Below are positions 1-7,710 of a stretch of DNA of 36,324 bases, in pieces. Position 1 is the stretch's first letter. Every line of letters begins with the position of its first letter. The position numbers and the translations under genes were made by a program. Source of the DNA: Flavipsychrobacter sp. (GTDB lineage Bacteria; Bacteroidota; Bacteroidia; Chitinophagales; Chitinophagaceae); contig JANINW010000004.1 in NCBI GenBank assembly GCA_024508935.1, positions 1-36,324 of the forward strand, written 5' to 3'. Under the pieces are notes generated by a model. That model was not told the origin of the DNA and searched no databases. It saw only the letters and a list, made by a program, of their open reading frames with translations.

Positions 1-2
1 TG

Positions 3-76
3 CTCCCCCTTCAGGACTTGAACCTGAGACCCCCTGATTAACAGTCAGGTGCTCTAACCAACTGAGCTAAGGAGGA
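3..76 (-). tRNA. tRNA-Asn (GTT)
   Basis: On the minus strand the sequence folds as a cloverleaf. The 7-bp acceptor stem (TCCTCCT with AGGGGGA) has one G-U pair and G as discriminator base. The D-loop contains AGCTCAGTTGGTTAGAGC. The anticodon stem CCTGA/TCAGG carries the loop CTGTTAA, giving anticodon GTT (plus-strand positions 40-42), and the T-arm contains GGTTCAAGTCC. The TCCTC start and G73 fit asparagine tRNAs. CCA does not appear to be encoded, since the two bases after G73 read CA and the window then ends. Confidence 0.96.
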
Positions 77-129
77 GTGTCAATTGGGATTGCAAAAATA
101 ATCGTTTTCTGTTTTTGACAAAATCTTTT

Positions 130-2082
130 TTACGCTCTGCCCAAATATTTTAAATTCTTAAGTATCAGGTTGACATCGAGGCCTGCACTGTACTGGCGCG
201 CATATTCTGCATTCATCCATTCCAGCACTTCGCCTTCGGGCATATAGCCATCTATAATATTGTACGGCGGCAGTATGCCTTTGCGTATGGCGGGCAGGTA
301 TTGCCAGGTAGCGGCTGCACCGGTGTACCCTACCCAGGTAGCACTGCCACCCAGGGTACGGAATATATTGGCTATGAATGTGCCGGGCTGCTTTACCACA
401 AATACCAGCAGGGGCAGCAGCAGCAGGAAGCCTATGGCCAGCACTACATCGAGTATGCGCTTGTTGCGCAACTGTGCAAACTGCGAGAGGTTGTAGCGGC
501 GGTCTATGGTATAGAGGTCGCCCGAGGTATGGCTGCTGTTGCTGCCTACAAAGCTGTGGCTGCCGGGTATGTGTATCTTGTATTCGTACTGCGGGCCGCA
601 GTGCTGCATTTGCTGCAGTATCTCGCCATAGCTGAGTCCGTTCACGCAAAATATCACTTCGTTGATGCCGGCGGTGTACAGCAGGGGCTTCATGCCCTGC
701 ATATCGGCCATGGTATCTACTTCTTTGGTGCCGGTGCTTACGCGGCCTACCAGCTCGGGTGCGTAGTGCACTTTTTGCAGGGTGGCGGCGGTTTCGTTAT
801 AAGCGGTGCGCTCGGCTACTATTATGGCCTTGTGCGGCAGCTTGTCGTAGGGTATGAACTTGAAGATGCCCAGGCGGTACAACAGCTCGTGCAGGCCCAG
901 CAGTCCTACCGTGCCTATAAACCCGCTGAAGACGATGATGGCGCGCGAGTAGCGCAGCCCCGGCTGCAGCAAACCATAGTAGGCCAGTATCACCACCGTG
1001 CCTATCACCATGCCGCGAATGACGCGCAGGGCACGGTAGCTCTGGTCGTAAGCGCCGTTGATGTACAGGCTGCCTATCCACAGCAGTATATATACGGGGA
1101 AGGTGGCTATGACCGAGCTGAGGGGTATGGGCTGTATGTTCTTTACATGCTCTACCCAGAATTCCTTCATAAAGGCGAGGGTGCCCAGCAGCACCAGCGC
1201 ATCGAACAGGGGCATGCGCAGCACTTTGAGCACCTGCTTTACCGCACCCATTATGGCGCGCAGTATGATGCCTATGTTTATAAAGAGTATGAACAGGCGG
1301 GCATTGCCCTTGCTATAGTGTTTTTTTACAAATGTGGAGAGCGCCTCGTTGAAGATGCGCACATAGCTGAGGGTGGCCTTGCGGGTACTCTCGCCTTTGT
1401 AGTGCACAAGGGTGGCCTCGGGGTAGTAGATATTCTTATACCCTGCTTTCTGTATGCGGTAGGCAAGGTCTACATCCTCGCAGTACATAAAATAATCTTC
1501 GTCGAAGGCGCCGCCTATTACCGGCAGTACCGATGCGCGCACTATCATGCAGCAGCCGCTCAGCACGTCTACCTCGGCGGTCTGGTGCTCGCCTATGTGC
1601 ACGGCGTAGTATTTATTGAAATAGGGCGAACGGCTGAATATTTTGTTGATGCCCGTGGTTTTGAATATAGCTACCGACAGGCTGGGGAATGATTTCTTGC
1701 CATCGGGGGCAAATACGCCTTTGCCGTCTATCAGCCGCGGGCCTATGCTGCCCACCGTGGGGTTGGCATCCATATAGGGTATCAGCCTGCTGAAGAAGTC
1801 TTCGGGCATCACCGTATCGGGGTTCAGGAAAAGGATGTATTCGCCTTTGGCAATGGCTACACCCTGGTTATTGGCCTTAGAGAAACCTTTATTGTCTTTG
1901 TTCTCTATCAGCACCACCTGCGGAAACTTGCGGCGCACCATATCGCAGCTGCCATCGGTACTGTTATTATCGGCTACTATGATCTCTGCATCGAGCTGCG
2001 CAATAGCACGGCTTACAGAATGCAGGCATACCTCCAGGAAGTACTTAACATTATAGTTTACAATAATAACAGATAGCTTCAT
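130..2082 (-). CDS. GT2 glycosyltransferase fused to a degenerate polyprenyl sugar-phosphate transferase-like membrane region
   Basis: A 650-residue protein, probably an inner-membrane enzyme of surface polysaccharide or O-antigen assembly. Residues 1-260 are a GT-A family 2 domain of the rhamnosyltransferase (WbbL/RfbF) type. It has SVIIVNYN at the start, the DNNSTDGS nucleotide-binding segment, the metal-binding LNPDT motif near residue 89, and the acceptor/catalytic EDVDLAYR segment near 202-209. Several hydrophobic helices follow (about 263-283, 322-342, 354-374, 380-400). Residues 415-515 form a Rossmann-like region similar to the CoA-binding-like domain of WcaJ-type transferases. Another helix (about 545-563) follows the RNKRILDVVLA segment that resembles the start of a bacterial sugar transferase domain. 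The usual catalytic part after that helix is much shortened, so phosphoglycosyl transferase activity is doubtful. The donor sugar cannot be told. No terminator is evident before the downstream tRNA. Confidence 0.85.
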   Translation of the reverse strand: MKLSVIIVNYNVKYFLEVCLHSVSRAIAQLDAEIIVADNNSTDGSCDMVRRKFPQVVLIENKDNKGFSKANNQGVAIAKGEYILFLNPDTVMPEDFFSRLIPYMDANPTVGSIGPRLIDGKGVFAPDGKKSFPSLSVAIFKTTGINKIFSRSPYFNKYYAVHIGEHQTAEVDVLSGCCMIVRASVLPVIGGAFDEDYFMYCEDVDLAYRIQKAGYKNIYYPEATLVHYKGESTRKATLSYVRIFNEALSTFVKKHYSKGNARLFILFINIGIILRAIMGAVKQVLKVLRMPLFDALVLLGTLAFMKEFWVEHVKNIQPIPLSSVIATFPVYILLWIGSLYINGAYDQSYRALRVIRGMVIGTVVILAYYGLLQPGLRYSRAIIVFSGFIGTVGLLGLHELLYRLGIFKFIPYDKLPHKAIIVAERTAYNETAATLQKVHYAPELVGRVSTGTKEVDTMADMQGMKPLLYTAGINEVIFCVNGLSYGEILQQMQHCGPQYEYKIHIPGSHSFVGSNSSHTSGDLYTIDRRYNLSQFAQLRNKRILDVVLAIGFLLLLPLLVFVVKQPGTFIANIFRTLGGSATWVGYTGAAATWQYLPAIRKGILPPYNIIDGYMPEGEVLEWMNAEYARQYSAGLDVNLILKNLKYLGRA

Positions 2083-2138
2083 GCCAGTATGCAGCGCCGT
2101 AGTTGAGTTTGCGAATATAGCTCGTAATGCCTAATAAC

Positions 2139-2170
2139 GAAAAAGCAGCCTGCAACATTGTGCAGGCTGC
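2139..2170 (-). terminator. Intrinsic terminator after the SRPBCC gene
   Basis: A perfect 10-bp stem (GCAGCCTGCA / TGCAGGCTGC, arms 2145-2154 and 2161-2170) with a 6-base loop is followed on the minus strand by a run of five T. It lies 27 bases beyond the stop of the gene ending at 2197. Confidence 0.85.
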
Positions 2171-2196
2171 CCTTTAAAAATATATGGAGGCTATGC

Positions 2197-3198
2197 CTAT
2201 TTCAGCATATAGTATACATTGGTCTCGTACTGGTTGCTGTCGGGCGTGGCTTCGGGGCCTTTGGTATACTCCTGTATCACCAGTCCGCTTTGCTTGTTGG
2301 TTTCGGTAAGGTGTTTGGCAATGGCATCGTGCGCACGGCCTATGCCGTTGTAGCCGCCTACATACTTCACCATATAGGCATTGCCGGCAGGCACCTGTAC
2401 TATGGTAGCGCCTTCTACGGTCTTATCATCCGCCACCGGGAACACGGCCATTACATCGGCTTTCTGGTTTTTGGCATCCCACATATAAATAAGGTCTCCC
2501 GCAGGACCTATAATGCGCGGGCCCAGTGCTTTGCCCAGTGCACCATAGCTGTTTTTATAGAAAGTGTCCATTTCGGCAAAGGCAACGGTCTTGCGGATGC
2601 CGGCATAGTAGTGCTGTGCAAAGGGTACTTCCTGCACGCTGAGGGCAGCACCGCTCATATCGCCTTTGTGCGCTTCGCAATAATTTTTCATCAGCTCCAG
2701 GCCGCGGTCAAACATTTTTTTCAGCATTTTGCCGCCGCCCATTACCATCATCATACCGCGATATTTGAAAGGCAGGTTCTCGTGGAAATACCAGGTAACA
2801 TTGGTAGCCCCGTTATTTTCTGCCACGCGAAAATAACCATCGGCCGCACCGGCAAATGGCTCAATAAATTCCATTTCATATTTCATCTCGCCATCGCTTA
2901 CGCCTACATTTTTGGTAATACCCTCGCCGCTGCGCTCTCCCTTATAGTGGTAGCTGCTGCCGGGCTGTCCATCGGTGCCCGATACGGTTACGGTAATGGT
3001 CGAGTCCATTTCTTTGAAGGAGCTCCAGTTGAGCCAGTTGTTGAATTTCACGATTTGCTCCCATACCACGGCTTTGGGCGCATTGATGGTAGCCTTGCTT
3101 TCTACGGTCATTTCTTTAGGACCCACAAGGCAGAGTAGTAAATATCCTACTACCAGTACCAGTATAAGGATGAGTAAAAAACGGAGAAACTTTTTCAT
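2197..3198 (-). CDS. SRPBCC-family protein with a C-terminal GyrI-like effector-binding domain
   Basis: A 333-residue membrane-anchored protein. Residues 4-26 are one strongly hydrophobic helix. Residues about 30-180 look like a START/SRPBCC ligand-binding fold: the beta-strand opening VESKATINAPKAVVWEQIVKFNNWLNWS is typical of polyketide-cyclase-like members. Residues about 190-333 resemble the GyrI-like/AraC effector-binding (SOUL-type) domain, with VQEVPFAQHYYAGIRKTV and the closing YETNVYYML. This domain pairing occurs in Bacteroidota as a stand-alone protein with no DNA-binding part. The ligand is unknown and a role in sensing or sequestering small molecules is only inferred. It is divergently transcribed from rlmN. 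The ATG has no purine-rich Shine-Dalgarno sequence in front; the sense strand there reads CACCTCC. Confidence 0.85.
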   Translation of the reverse strand: MKKFLRFLLILILVLVVGYLLLCLVGPKEMTVESKATINAPKAVVWEQIVKFNNWLNWSSFKEMDSTITVTVSGTDGQPGSSYHYKGERSGEGITKNVGVSDGEMKYEMEFIEPFAGAADGYFRVAENNGATNVTWYFHENLPFKYRGMMMVMGGGKMLKKMFDRGLELMKNYCEAHKGDMSGAALSVQEVPFAQHYYAGIRKTVAFAEMDTFYKNSYGALGKALGPRIIGPAGDLIYMWDAKNQKADVMAVFPVADDKTVEGATIVQVPAGNAYMVKYVGGYNGIGRAHDAIAKHLTETNKQSGLVIQEYTKGPEATPDSNQYETNVYYMLK

Positions 3199-3249
3199 AT
3201 GGAGGTGTTTTGGTGAAAAATATAAAAATTCTGTTATAACTAAAAGCAG

Positions 3250-3288
3250 TTTGCCGCTAAATTAACGCACAGGCAGTACCTTTGCGCC
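3250..3288 (+). promoter_or_regulatory. Candidate Bacteroidota promoter giving a near-leaderless rlmN mRNA
   Basis: TACCTTTG at 3277-3284 is a perfect match to the -7 consensus TAnnTTTG, and TTTG at 3250-3253 lies 23 bases upstream as the -33 element. The rlmN ATG begins only four bases after the -7 box, so transcription would start at or next to the initiation codon. The call rests on the known family consensus; the start site itself is inference. Confidence 0.6.
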
Positions 3289-4326
3289 ATGAAAAATTTG
3301 AGGCACAGCAGCCCCGAGGATCTGCAAGCGTTGATGAAGGAGATGGGAGAGCCTGCTTTTCATGCCAAACAGGTATATGAGTGGATATGGCAGAAACATG
3401 CCGGCAGCATTGCCGAAATGAGCAATCTCTCTAAAAACCTGCGCGAACGCCTTTCGGAACAATACGAGATACCTAAAGTAAAAGTACACCATAGCCAGTT
3501 CAGCAGCGACGGCACTATAAAGAACCGCCTGCAGCTGCACGACGGCCATTTTGTAGAAAGCGTGCTGATACCTACCGAAAAACGGCTGACGGTATGTGTA
3601 TCGTCGCAGGTGGGCTGCTCGCTGGCCTGCAAATTCTGCGCTACCGGCTTCCTGCCGCGCAAGCGCAATATGGATTTTGACGAGATAGTGGACGAGGTGA
3701 CCCTGGCCAACGAACAGGCCCTGCAACATTATGGCAAGGGCATTACCAATATCGTGTTCATGGGTATGGGCGAGCCTTTGCTGAACTATAAGAACGTGCT
3801 GAAGGCGATAGACAAAATAACTTCCCCCGACGGGCTGGGTATGAGCCCGAGGCGCATTACGGTGTCTACCGCTGGCATAGCAAAAATGATACGCCAACTG
3901 GGTGATGATGAGGTACGTTTTAAACTGGCACTGTCGCTGCACGCTGCCAATGATAAAAAGCGCGACCAGATCATGCCCATCAACGAGACCAGCAACCTGG
4001 ACGACCTGGTAGATGCATTGAATTATTTCTACCAGAAAACGAAGAACGAGATAACATTCGAATACATCCTCTTTAAAGACTTTAACGATGGCCAGCGCGA
4101 TGCCGACGAGCTGGTGAAACTATACCGCCGTGTGCCGGTAGACCTGGTGAATATCATAGAGTATAACCCGATAGAAAAAGCACAGTTCAGCAAACCCGAT
4201 GAAGAAGTGACCGACGAGTTTATGCGCTACCTGGAAAGCAAACGTGTAAATGCCCGCCTGCGTCGCAGCCGTGGTAAAGATATAGATGCCGCCTGCGGAC
4301 AATTGGCGAATGTAGATAAGGCGTAG
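3289..4326 (+). CDS. rlmN: Dual-specificity 23S rRNA A2503 / tRNA A37 C2-methyltransferase
   Basis: A 345-residue radical SAM methyltransferase that makes 2-methyladenosine at 23S rRNA A2503 and usually at A37 of some tRNAs. The [4Fe-4S]/SAM-binding cysteines are C110, C114 and C117 in CSLACKFC. The second, mechanistic cysteine is C336 in the C-terminal AACGQL motif. The glycine-rich SAM-binding segment is VFMGMGEP, and ISLH-like and NLI-type strands (ALSLHAAND, LVNIIEYNP) are present. The N-terminal helical region matches RlmN rather than the resistance enzyme Cfr. Length is normal for the family. The first ATG is used because it directly follows a consensus promoter box. Its TAG stop abuts the stop of the convergent gene with no base between. 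Confidence 0.97.
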   Translation: MKNLRHSSPEDLQALMKEMGEPAFHAKQVYEWIWQKHAGSIAEMSNLSKNLRERLSEQYEIPKVKVHHSQFSSDGTIKNRLQLHDGHFVESVLIPTEKRLTVCVSSQVGCSLACKFCATGFLPRKRNMDFDEIVDEVTLANEQALQHYGKGITNIVFMGMGEPLLNYKNVLKAIDKITSPDGLGMSPRRITVSTAGIAKMIRQLGDDEVRFKLALSLHAANDKKRDQIMPINETSNLDDLVDALNYFYQKTKNEITFEYILFKDFNDGQRDADELVKLYRRVPVDLVNIIEYNPIEKAQFSKPDEEVTDEFMRYLESKRVNARLRRSRGKDIDAACGQLANVDKA

Positions 4327-5160
4327 TTAGGCGTTAGGCATAGTGGTTTTAGTCGCTTGATATTGCCAGCTATCGATTAAAAAATCAGATATTGTCATTG
4401 CCAAATTAACAGCCAATTTTGCATGATGTTTTTTGGTATTAAATTTGGTTGCATGTCTATCTCCTGCATTATTACTTAATCCAGCCAACCCTTTTATAGC
4501 CGTGTCGACACCAGACAAGATTTGAAAAACATAGTCAGGTAATGTGGCTTTATCAATCTCTAATTTCATTATCTTCTTAACTCTTTTCCAAAGATTTTCA
4601 ACGTCACCATCATTTTTCACCTCTTCCGCATCATTTCTTTCTATAATTTCAATAAATACAGCTTCTAACAAAGAACGCGCATTTGTAATAGCTCCATTAA
4701 AATCGTCTTCAGTTATCTTTTTTTGGCATTTTTGTATTTGCTCATTTATAAAATCATGGTTTATTTGTTTTACGGTTTCTGGTTGTATAAGAACACCATT
4801 TAGACTTGCAACTTTATAAAAATCCCCACTTTTTTTTAATTCAATTTTGTCAAATTTTATTATCTCATTTATTTCTTTGGCTGCATCATCAACATTCATA
4901 TTCAATCCGTGATAACGACGTGGATCGACGATATCTTCAATAATCTGTCTAATCGCATCAGTACCATTTAATTCTCGAAGTTTATCTTCAGTGTATTTCC
5001 ATCGCGAAGGAAATCCTGCATCATAAGTATCGTTAGAGCCATATTTATTAAAATATATAACCAGGTCATAGCCTCGAACGTATGGCGTATAACCAGCATC
5101 ACCGCATACCGCTTTTGATAAGTGTTTTAAAGTATACTCTGAAATTTTCATTCTTAACAT
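4327..5160 (-). CDS. Abortive-infection family protein (Abi_C-type C terminus)
   Basis: A 277-residue soluble protein. The C-terminal part, about residues 140-265, matches the Abi_C pattern. It has a helical segment with NGAITNARSLLEAVFIEII, a charged linker, then LWKRVKKIMKL, LPDYVFQILSGVDTAIKGLAGL and SNNAGDRHAT. The N-terminal region (GYTPYVRGYDLVIYFNKYG, GFPSRWKYTEDKLRELNGT, DPRRYHG) is the companion domain seen in many such proteins. In related HEPN-like sequences the last motif usually reads R-N-x5-H; here the Arg position is Ser229 while His236 is kept, so nuclease activity is uncertain. The gene is clearly AT-richer than its neighbours (row 4801-4860 has about 13 G/C of 60), which suggests horizontal acquisition. 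It lies 6 bases after a small upstream gene, probably in one operon. A second ATG at codon 4 (MKISEY) is an equally plausible start. Anti-phage function is inference from the family name. Confidence 0.8.
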   Translation of the reverse strand: MLRMKISEYTLKHLSKAVCGDAGYTPYVRGYDLVIYFNKYGSNDTYDAGFPSRWKYTEDKLRELNGTDAIRQIIEDIVDPRRYHGLNMNVDDAAKEINEIIKFDKIELKKSGDFYKVASLNGVLIQPETVKQINHDFINEQIQKCQKKITEDDFNGAITNARSLLEAVFIEIIERNDAEEVKNDGDVENLWKRVKKIMKLEIDKATLPDYVFQILSGVDTAIKGLAGLSNNAGDRHATKFNTKKHHAKLAVNLAMTISDFLIDSWQYQATKTTMPNA

Positions 5161-5166
5161 AGTCGT

Positions 5167-5496
5167 TTATAAGCCTAACCTACGCTTTGCAAGCTCAATA
5201 GCCTTTTCTTTCATTTGCCGCTCTTGCAATAGTTGATCCTCATCCATCGCCATAGTAATAATCTCGGGGAATTGCATCCGAGAACAACGCGAACAGCAAG
5301 CTATCGTCTTTTTTTCATAGTGAAAAGGTGTATATGCCAGCTTTGCTGTTAAACTAAAGGGTAGGACAACCTCTTGAATTTCAGTATAGTTATTCGCCAG
5401 CATAGGACAATCTACTTTGAAATGCAGCATGACCTTATTCTCAGAATTTTTGTCTTCCAGCAGCCTCTTGTTAAAACCAGTTACATATACTTTCAT
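5167..5496 (-). CDS. Small AT-rich protein with a CCxxC motif, paired with the Abi-like gene
   Basis: A 109-residue protein that I do not recognise. It begins MKVYVTGFNKRLLEDKNSENKV, has a predicted beta-rich first half, then a cysteine cluster CCSRCSR near residues 67-73 that could bind a metal, and a charged helical C terminus (DEDQLLQERQMKEKAIELAKRRLGL). No signal peptide or membrane segment is visible. It precedes the Abi_C-type gene by 6 bases on the same strand and shares its low G+C, so the two probably travel and are expressed together. It could be a partner, regulator or antitoxin-like protein, but nothing in the sequence proves any of these. Confidence 0.6.
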   Translation of the reverse strand: MKVYVTGFNKRLLEDKNSENKVMLHFKVDCPMLANNYTEIQEVVLPFSLTAKLAYTPFHYEKKTIACCSRCSRMQFPEIITMAMDEDQLLQERQMKEKAIELAKRRLGL

Positions 5497-5589
5497 ACTT
5501 TAAATGCCTTTAATATAAAAGTACGAAGCAAGTGCCTTCAAAATCTATGTACTTTAAATGTTCATTCCAAATTCATATAATTTTCAAAC

Positions 5590-5619
5590 AAAAAAGCCGC
5601 TCCCTGGAGCGGCTTTTTT
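5590..5619 (-). terminator. Strong bidirectional-type terminator hairpin
   Basis: A perfect palindrome, AAAAAAGCCGCTCC then GGAGCGGCTTTTTT around a two-base centre, with A and T tracts on both sides. It lies 22 bases beyond the stop of the lipoprotein gene ending at 5642. It insulates the small AT-rich gene pair from that gene. Confidence 0.9.
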
Positions 5620-5641
5620 GTTTGTTCGCCTTATGAAGATT

Positions 5642-7450
5642 TTAATCCTGCACGCACCGGCAGCTCACCATCCAGGGGTATATGCCGGAAGAATCGAACT
5701 GTGAGTAGGCGGGCTGCGTAACTGCTTTGGTAAAATCGTGGAGATATAATGTAAGTACGCCGTTGCCGCTGCCCTGCGTGGTGCTGCGGAAGAAGGTGAG
5801 GGTGCCGCCCACATAACCTTTACCTACAGAATAGCTGCCTGCGGGCAATGCATCGAAGCCCGATTCGCCGGTAGCATTGGCAGCAGTTGGCCAGGCGCCC
5901 GCTTTTTTAAGTTTGGCGCCTGCCTCCTGGTCACCACCCAGGGAACTTATCAGCGAAGAAAATTCGATACTGCTCGGTACATGCCAGCCTTTAGGACAAA
6001 TGCCTCTTACGCCGCTGGGTGATAAAGAAGAGAATCCTGCGCCATCCATTATTTGCTGCACGGTGTACAAGCGGCCATAAGACGCAGGACCATAGGCCAC
6101 GCTGCCGGCTGCATTATACCGCAGGTTCTCTGCCATCCATACCTGCCTGCCTATGCATACTGTTTTGTATACTTCACCATCGCGGTCGTCTACCAGGTTG
6201 GCACCGCAGGCATAGCAATAATTATCTGCGCCATAGCGTGTAAAGAACAGGTAGGGCGGGTTGGGCGTAGACAGCCAGTCGGAATATTCGGAGGTATTAT
6301 CCTGTTTCAGGTTGCTGATACCGGTACTGTCTTTATTGATGAACAGGCGCTTGATGATAGAGTCTTCCATAGCTATGGCAAAGTCGTTGGAAACGATCTT
6401 TGATTTGCCGGTAGTAAATGCATAGCTGTAATACACTGCCGGGTTGCGCGCTACTATAGCTGTTTTGATGGGGTCGCCCGGCCAGTACGAATTGTTCAGG
6501 GTAGCGCCGGAATAGCACATATTGCCATACAGGATGGTCTTGCTAAGCGATGGCATATTGTCCTGTACATAGGCCGAGGTAATGAAGACATGGTAGCTAT
6601 GATCTCCTAAAGCTTCCTGCCAGTTAAGCCCTTTCTTCTTGTCCACCCATACCACATCTGCAACCAGCAGTTTTTTATTCAGCACGTTTTTATAGTCTTC
6701 CTGTCCAAGCTGGTCCAGTATAGCTTTCTTCAGTACGGCAGTATCTTTTGTAGTTTCACTTATAGATACCCTGTTGCCTGCAAAAAAGCCTATCTCCAGT
6801 CCATGCGTGTCCATTATCACCATGCCATAGTCGGCAAACTGGCTGATTGTTTTAGGTGTGCAGGCTTTGTTCTCTATAATGGTCACTTTTGTGCCGGCTG
6901 TATTGTCGGTTATTTTTCTTGAGAGTGCTGCAAGCTCACCTGCATTATAAAAACCCTGGTCGGAGTAGCCGCCGCCCTTTGTACCCTCAGCTGCCCATAT
7001 CAATATCTTTTTATTGTCTACCGGGTGCGAGCAGCTGCCGTTTGAGCCCAGCACCTGCAGGCCGGTGGTGCGCGCACCGCCGCGGGTATAAGGTATGCCG
7101 TCATCATTCATAGACATTACACTGAAAATAGTGGGAAGCCCGGCCTTGGTTTCTATATATATCCCCAAGGTATCGTCCCTCAGAATAGTGCTCGCTACAT
7201 TATCCTTGCTATTCAGCCAGTCCCTCAATTGCAGCACGGACATTTGAGGATTGCCTCCGATGGCCGCATTGATAGTATAAAACTGGGTTTGCGAAGACGA
7301 TAGCACATCTACCAGTTGCATTATCTGTTCACCTTCCGCACCACTGCCGCCTCCGCTACTGCCCACAGGCTCATTCTTATGCTTTTTACAGGCCGCAATC
7401 AGCAGCAATACACCGAGGAGTGTAAACAGCAGGCTCTTTCTTATTTGCAT
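5642..7450 (-). CDS. Lipoprotein with possible caspase-like (clan CD) peptidase region and C-terminal FISUMP domain
   Basis: A 602-residue predicted lipoprotein. The signal peptide ends in a lipobox LIAAC (Cys21), followed by a Gly/Ser-rich spacer (about 29-42). The C-terminal portion, from about residue 418, is a Fibrobacter succinogenes major paralogous (FISUMP) domain: GEVYKTVCIGRQVWMAENLRY, ICPKGWHVPSSIEF, GFDALPAGSY and the closing WMVSCRCVQD. The middle region has two features of clan CD cysteine peptidases such as gingipains and clostripain. One is a hydrophobic strand ending in His-Gly (MVIMDTHG, His216); the other is a hydrophobic strand ending in Cys (KTILYGNMCYSG, Cys312). The order and spacing suit a His/Cys dyad, but this assignment is inference. 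It would act on the cell surface or in the periplasm. The gene is monocistronic with a strong terminator behind it. Confidence 0.8.
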   Translation of the reverse strand: MQIRKSLLFTLLGVLLLIAACKKHKNEPVGSSGGGSGAEGEQIMQLVDVLSSSQTQFYTINAAIGGNPQMSVLQLRDWLNSKDNVASTILRDDTLGIYIETKAGLPTIFSVMSMNDDGIPYTRGGARTTGLQVLGSNGSCSHPVDNKKILIWAAEGTKGGGYSDQGFYNAGELAALSRKITDNTAGTKVTIIENKACTPKTISQFADYGMVIMDTHGLEIGFFAGNRVSISETTKDTAVLKKAILDQLGQEDYKNVLNKKLLVADVVWVDKKKGLNWQEALGDHSYHVFITSAYVQDNMPSLSKTILYGNMCYSGATLNNSYWPGDPIKTAIVARNPAVYYSYAFTTGKSKIVSNDFAIAMEDSIIKRLFINKDSTGISNLKQDNTSEYSDWLSTPNPPYLFFTRYGADNYCYACGANLVDDRDGEVYKTVCIGRQVWMAENLRYNAAGSVAYGPASYGRLYTVQQIMDGAGFSSLSPSGVRGICPKGWHVPSSIEFSSLISSLGGDQEAGAKLKKAGAWPTAANATGESGFDALPAGSYSVGKGYVGGTLTFFRSTTQGSGNGVLTLYLHDFTKAVTQPAYSQFDSSGIYPWMVSCRCVQD

Positions 7451-7710
7451 ACGGTAGGAAATTTAAACAGCTAAACTATTATATACATTCAGCCGGTACC
7501 ATACCTAAAATGATGTAGGGAAGTTTATAATACATAGCCGGCCGTGTTATACCCGGCAGCTACCTATTTGCCTGCGGGTTTTTAAAAAAAGCGGCCGGTA
7601 CAGCGAACGATTTTTGCTGTATGATTGTTTTTGTTTAAAAACCCGGAATTTGTTAATGTCTTATATTTATACCAGCTAAGTTGGAAAAGCTTGCTGTGAC
7701 ACACACCACA

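Noticed and set aside
301-1692. 463-residue open frame on the plus strand
   Set aside because: It is antisense to the glycosyltransferase gene; composition is low-complexity Tyr/Ala/Gln with no motif, an effect of the codon bias of the real gene.
2158-3138. 326-residue open frame on the plus strand
   Set aside because: Antisense to the SRPBCC gene and covering its terminator; no recognisable motif.
7681-7710. TTG start for the PAS kinase
   Set aside because: It adds ten residues with no family match; the ATG at 7711 lies closer to the first conserved segment.
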